The translations under genes and the position numbers were made by a program. A DNA stretch of 14,653 bases from Lachnospiraceae bacterium. Lineage in GTDB: Bacteria; Bacillota; Clostridia; Lachnospirales; Lachnospiraceae. Every line of letters begins with the position of its first letter. The stretch's first letter is position 1. The stretch covers positions 1-14,653 of the forward strand of contig JAFSRL010000025.1 in NCBI GenBank assembly GCA_017446125.1, read 5' to 3'. Below, piece after piece: positions 13,472-14,653 of the stretch. The notes beneath the pieces were generated by a model. That model was not told where the DNA came from and did not search any database. It saw only the letters and a list, made by a program, of their open reading frames with translations.

Positions 13472-14653
13472 ATGGCTTCAATTTATACGGACAAGGCGCT
13501 AAACGCCTTAAAGACCGCGGAAAAAACCGCACGGATGTTAAGCCTGAACTATGTGGGAACGGAGCACATCCTAATCGGACTGGTGAAGGAAGAGGGGAGT
13601 GTCGCGTCCCGCGTTTTGATGGACAACGGCATCGACGAGAACCGCTTGATGGAAATGGTGCGCGAGCTCATCGTACCGGAGAGCAAGGTGACGACCTTGG
13701 ACCGCGACGGATTCTCGCCGCGCTGCCAGCATGTGCTTGCGGAATCGCACAAGATGGCGGAACGCTTTCATGAGGAGAAGACCGGCACGGAGCACATTCT
13801 CTTAGCCCTCATCAAGGAAGGGGAAAATGTGGCGGTGCGTCTTTTGACGACCTTGGGGATCCCGATTCACAAGGTCTACGCGGAAACCCTTGCCGCGATG
13901 GGCGAGGACCCGAACCTTGTGAAGGAAGACTTGGGACGCAAGCGCGGCCAGAGCAAAAAGGGCGGCATCCTTGCGCAGTACTCGCGTGACTTAACTGCCC
14001 TTGCGCAGAACAAGGAGCTCGATCCCGTCATCGGGCGAAACGATGAAATCAAGCGGGTCATCCAGATTCTTTCACGCAGAACGAAGAACAATCCCTGTCT
14101 CATCGGCGAGCCCGGGGTCGGAAAGACCGCGGTTGTGGAGGGCTTGGCGCAGCGCATCGTTTCCGGCGACGTTCCCTTCACGGTGCAGAACAAGCGCTTA
14201 ATGACGCTTGATTTGTCCGGCATGATTGCGGGATCCAAGTACCGCGGTGAGTTTGAGGAGCGCATCAAGAAGGTCATCAAGGAGGTCATCGACGACGGAA
14301 ACATCATCCTCTTTGTCGATGAGATGCACACCTTAATCGGTGCCGGCGGAGCGGAGGGCGCGATTGACGCGTCGAACATTTTGAAGCCCTCTTTGGCACG
14401 CGGCGAACTGCAGGTGATCGGCGCAACGACCATCACGGAGTACCGCAAGTATGTGGAAAAGGACGCAGCGTTAGAGCGGCGCTTCCAGCCGGTCACGGTG
14501 GAGGAGCCGTCCGTCGAGGAGGCGGAGGAAATCATCAAGGGCATCGTGCACAAGTACGAGGAGCACCACCGCGTGAAGGTGACGGAAGAAGCGATGAATG
14601 CGGCGGTGGAGTTGAGCGCCCGCTACATCAACGACCGCAACCTTCCGGACAAG
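13472..14653 (+). CDS. clpC: ClpC-type AAA+ ATPase subunit (partial, runs off the right edge)
   Basis: The frame opens at ATG 13472 after GGAGGG and runs 394 codons to the window edge without a stop. It encodes the N-terminal half of a Clp/Hsp100 unfoldase that feeds proteins to ClpP. Two Clp N-domain repeats are marked by TEHILIGL (30-37) and TEHILLAL (106-113). The first AAA+ module has ILAQYSRDLT (166-175), Walker A GEPGVGKT (212-219), Walker B ILFVDEMHTL (279-288, Met where Leu is usual in DELHTL) and LERRFQPV with the arginine finger around R336-R337. The short linker between N-domain and AAA+ module favours ClpC over ClpB. The middle domain, second AAA+ module and ClpP-binding loop would lie beyond the window. 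ctsR, mcsA and mcsB are not upstream; a GntR-family gene is instead. No CtsR heptad repeat or complete CIRCE element is seen before the pair. Confidence 0.95.
   Translation, partial: MASIYTDKALNALKTAEKTARMLSLNYVGTEHILIGLVKEEGSVASRVLMDNGIDENRLMEMVRELIVPESKVTTLDRDGFSPRCQHVLAESHKMAERFHEEKTGTEHILLALIKEGENVAVRLLTTLGIPIHKVYAETLAAMGEDPNLVKEDLGRKRGQSKKGGILAQYSRDLTALAQNKELDPVIGRNDEIKRVIQILSRRTKNNPCLIGEPGVGKTAVVEGLAQRIVSGDVPFTVQNKRLMTLDLSGMIAGSKYRGEFEERIKKVIKEVIDDGNIILFVDEMHTLIGAGGAEGAIDASNILKPSLARGELQVIGATTITEYRKYVEKDAALERRFQPVTVEEPSVEEAEEIIKGIVHKYEEHHRVKVTEEAMNAAVELSARYINDRNLPDK

Overview
The window looks like ordinary chromosome of a fairly GC-rich Clostridia member, most likely a Lachnospiraceae-type gut or rumen anaerobe. 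This rests on strong AGGAGG-type ribosome sites, long closely packed same-strand operons, proteins of clear Firmicutes flavour (ClpC, a YtrA-type GntR regulator, an M29 aminopeptidase, SH3b surface proteins, a PAS-GGDEF protein), and no phage, transposase, tRNA, rRNA or CRISPR signal. The taxonomic guess is inference from protein style only.

Layout. (1) Positions 1-930: the last codons of a plus-strand gene converge on a minus-strand PAS-GGDEF diguanylate cyclase. (2) Positions 931-1119: the largest non-coding gap (189 bp). It holds divergent promoters, a 10-bp palindrome and a perfect 13-bp tandem repeat. (3) Positions 1120-6263: a cell-envelope block. It encodes a 56-aa acidic protein, a zinc-ribbon/TPR/transmembrane/coiled-coil/TPR protein, an MBOAT O-acyltransferase, a membrane-anchored SGNH hydrolase-fold protein and a TPR lipoprotein. 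MBOAT plus SGNH is the classic pair for O-acetylating an extracytoplasmic glycan, and here it is flanked by two TPR scaffold proteins. (4) Positions 6289-8509: a metabolic block of thrH, pyrF and pyrE with overlapping or touching ends, giving the last two steps of UMP synthesis plus a HAD phosphatase/phosphotransferase. (5) Positions 8524-9125: two small membrane proteins. (6) Positions 9153-11144: an M29 metallo-aminopeptidase with a large extra N-terminal region. No terminator is evident from 1120 to 11144, so this may be one roughly 10-kb transcription unit.

(7) Positions 11181-12968: a separate promoter drives a secreted, membrane-anchored protein with three SH3b domains and a long charged cytoplasmic tail, followed by a clear intrinsic terminator. 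(8) Positions 13006-14653: a promoter whose -35 element lies inside that terminator hairpin drives a YtrA-type GntR regulator and, 7 bp further on, clpC. The clpC gene is cut by the right edge of the window. The gntR 5' leader carries a dyad that is a natural candidate operator.

The best candidate for an incompletely described system is the 1120-6263 envelope block, a TPR-bracketed glycan O-acylation machine facing a c-di-GMP synthase across a shared promoter region. Next is the control of clpC by an adjacent GntR-family regulator instead of the usual CtsR/McsAB neighbourhood.
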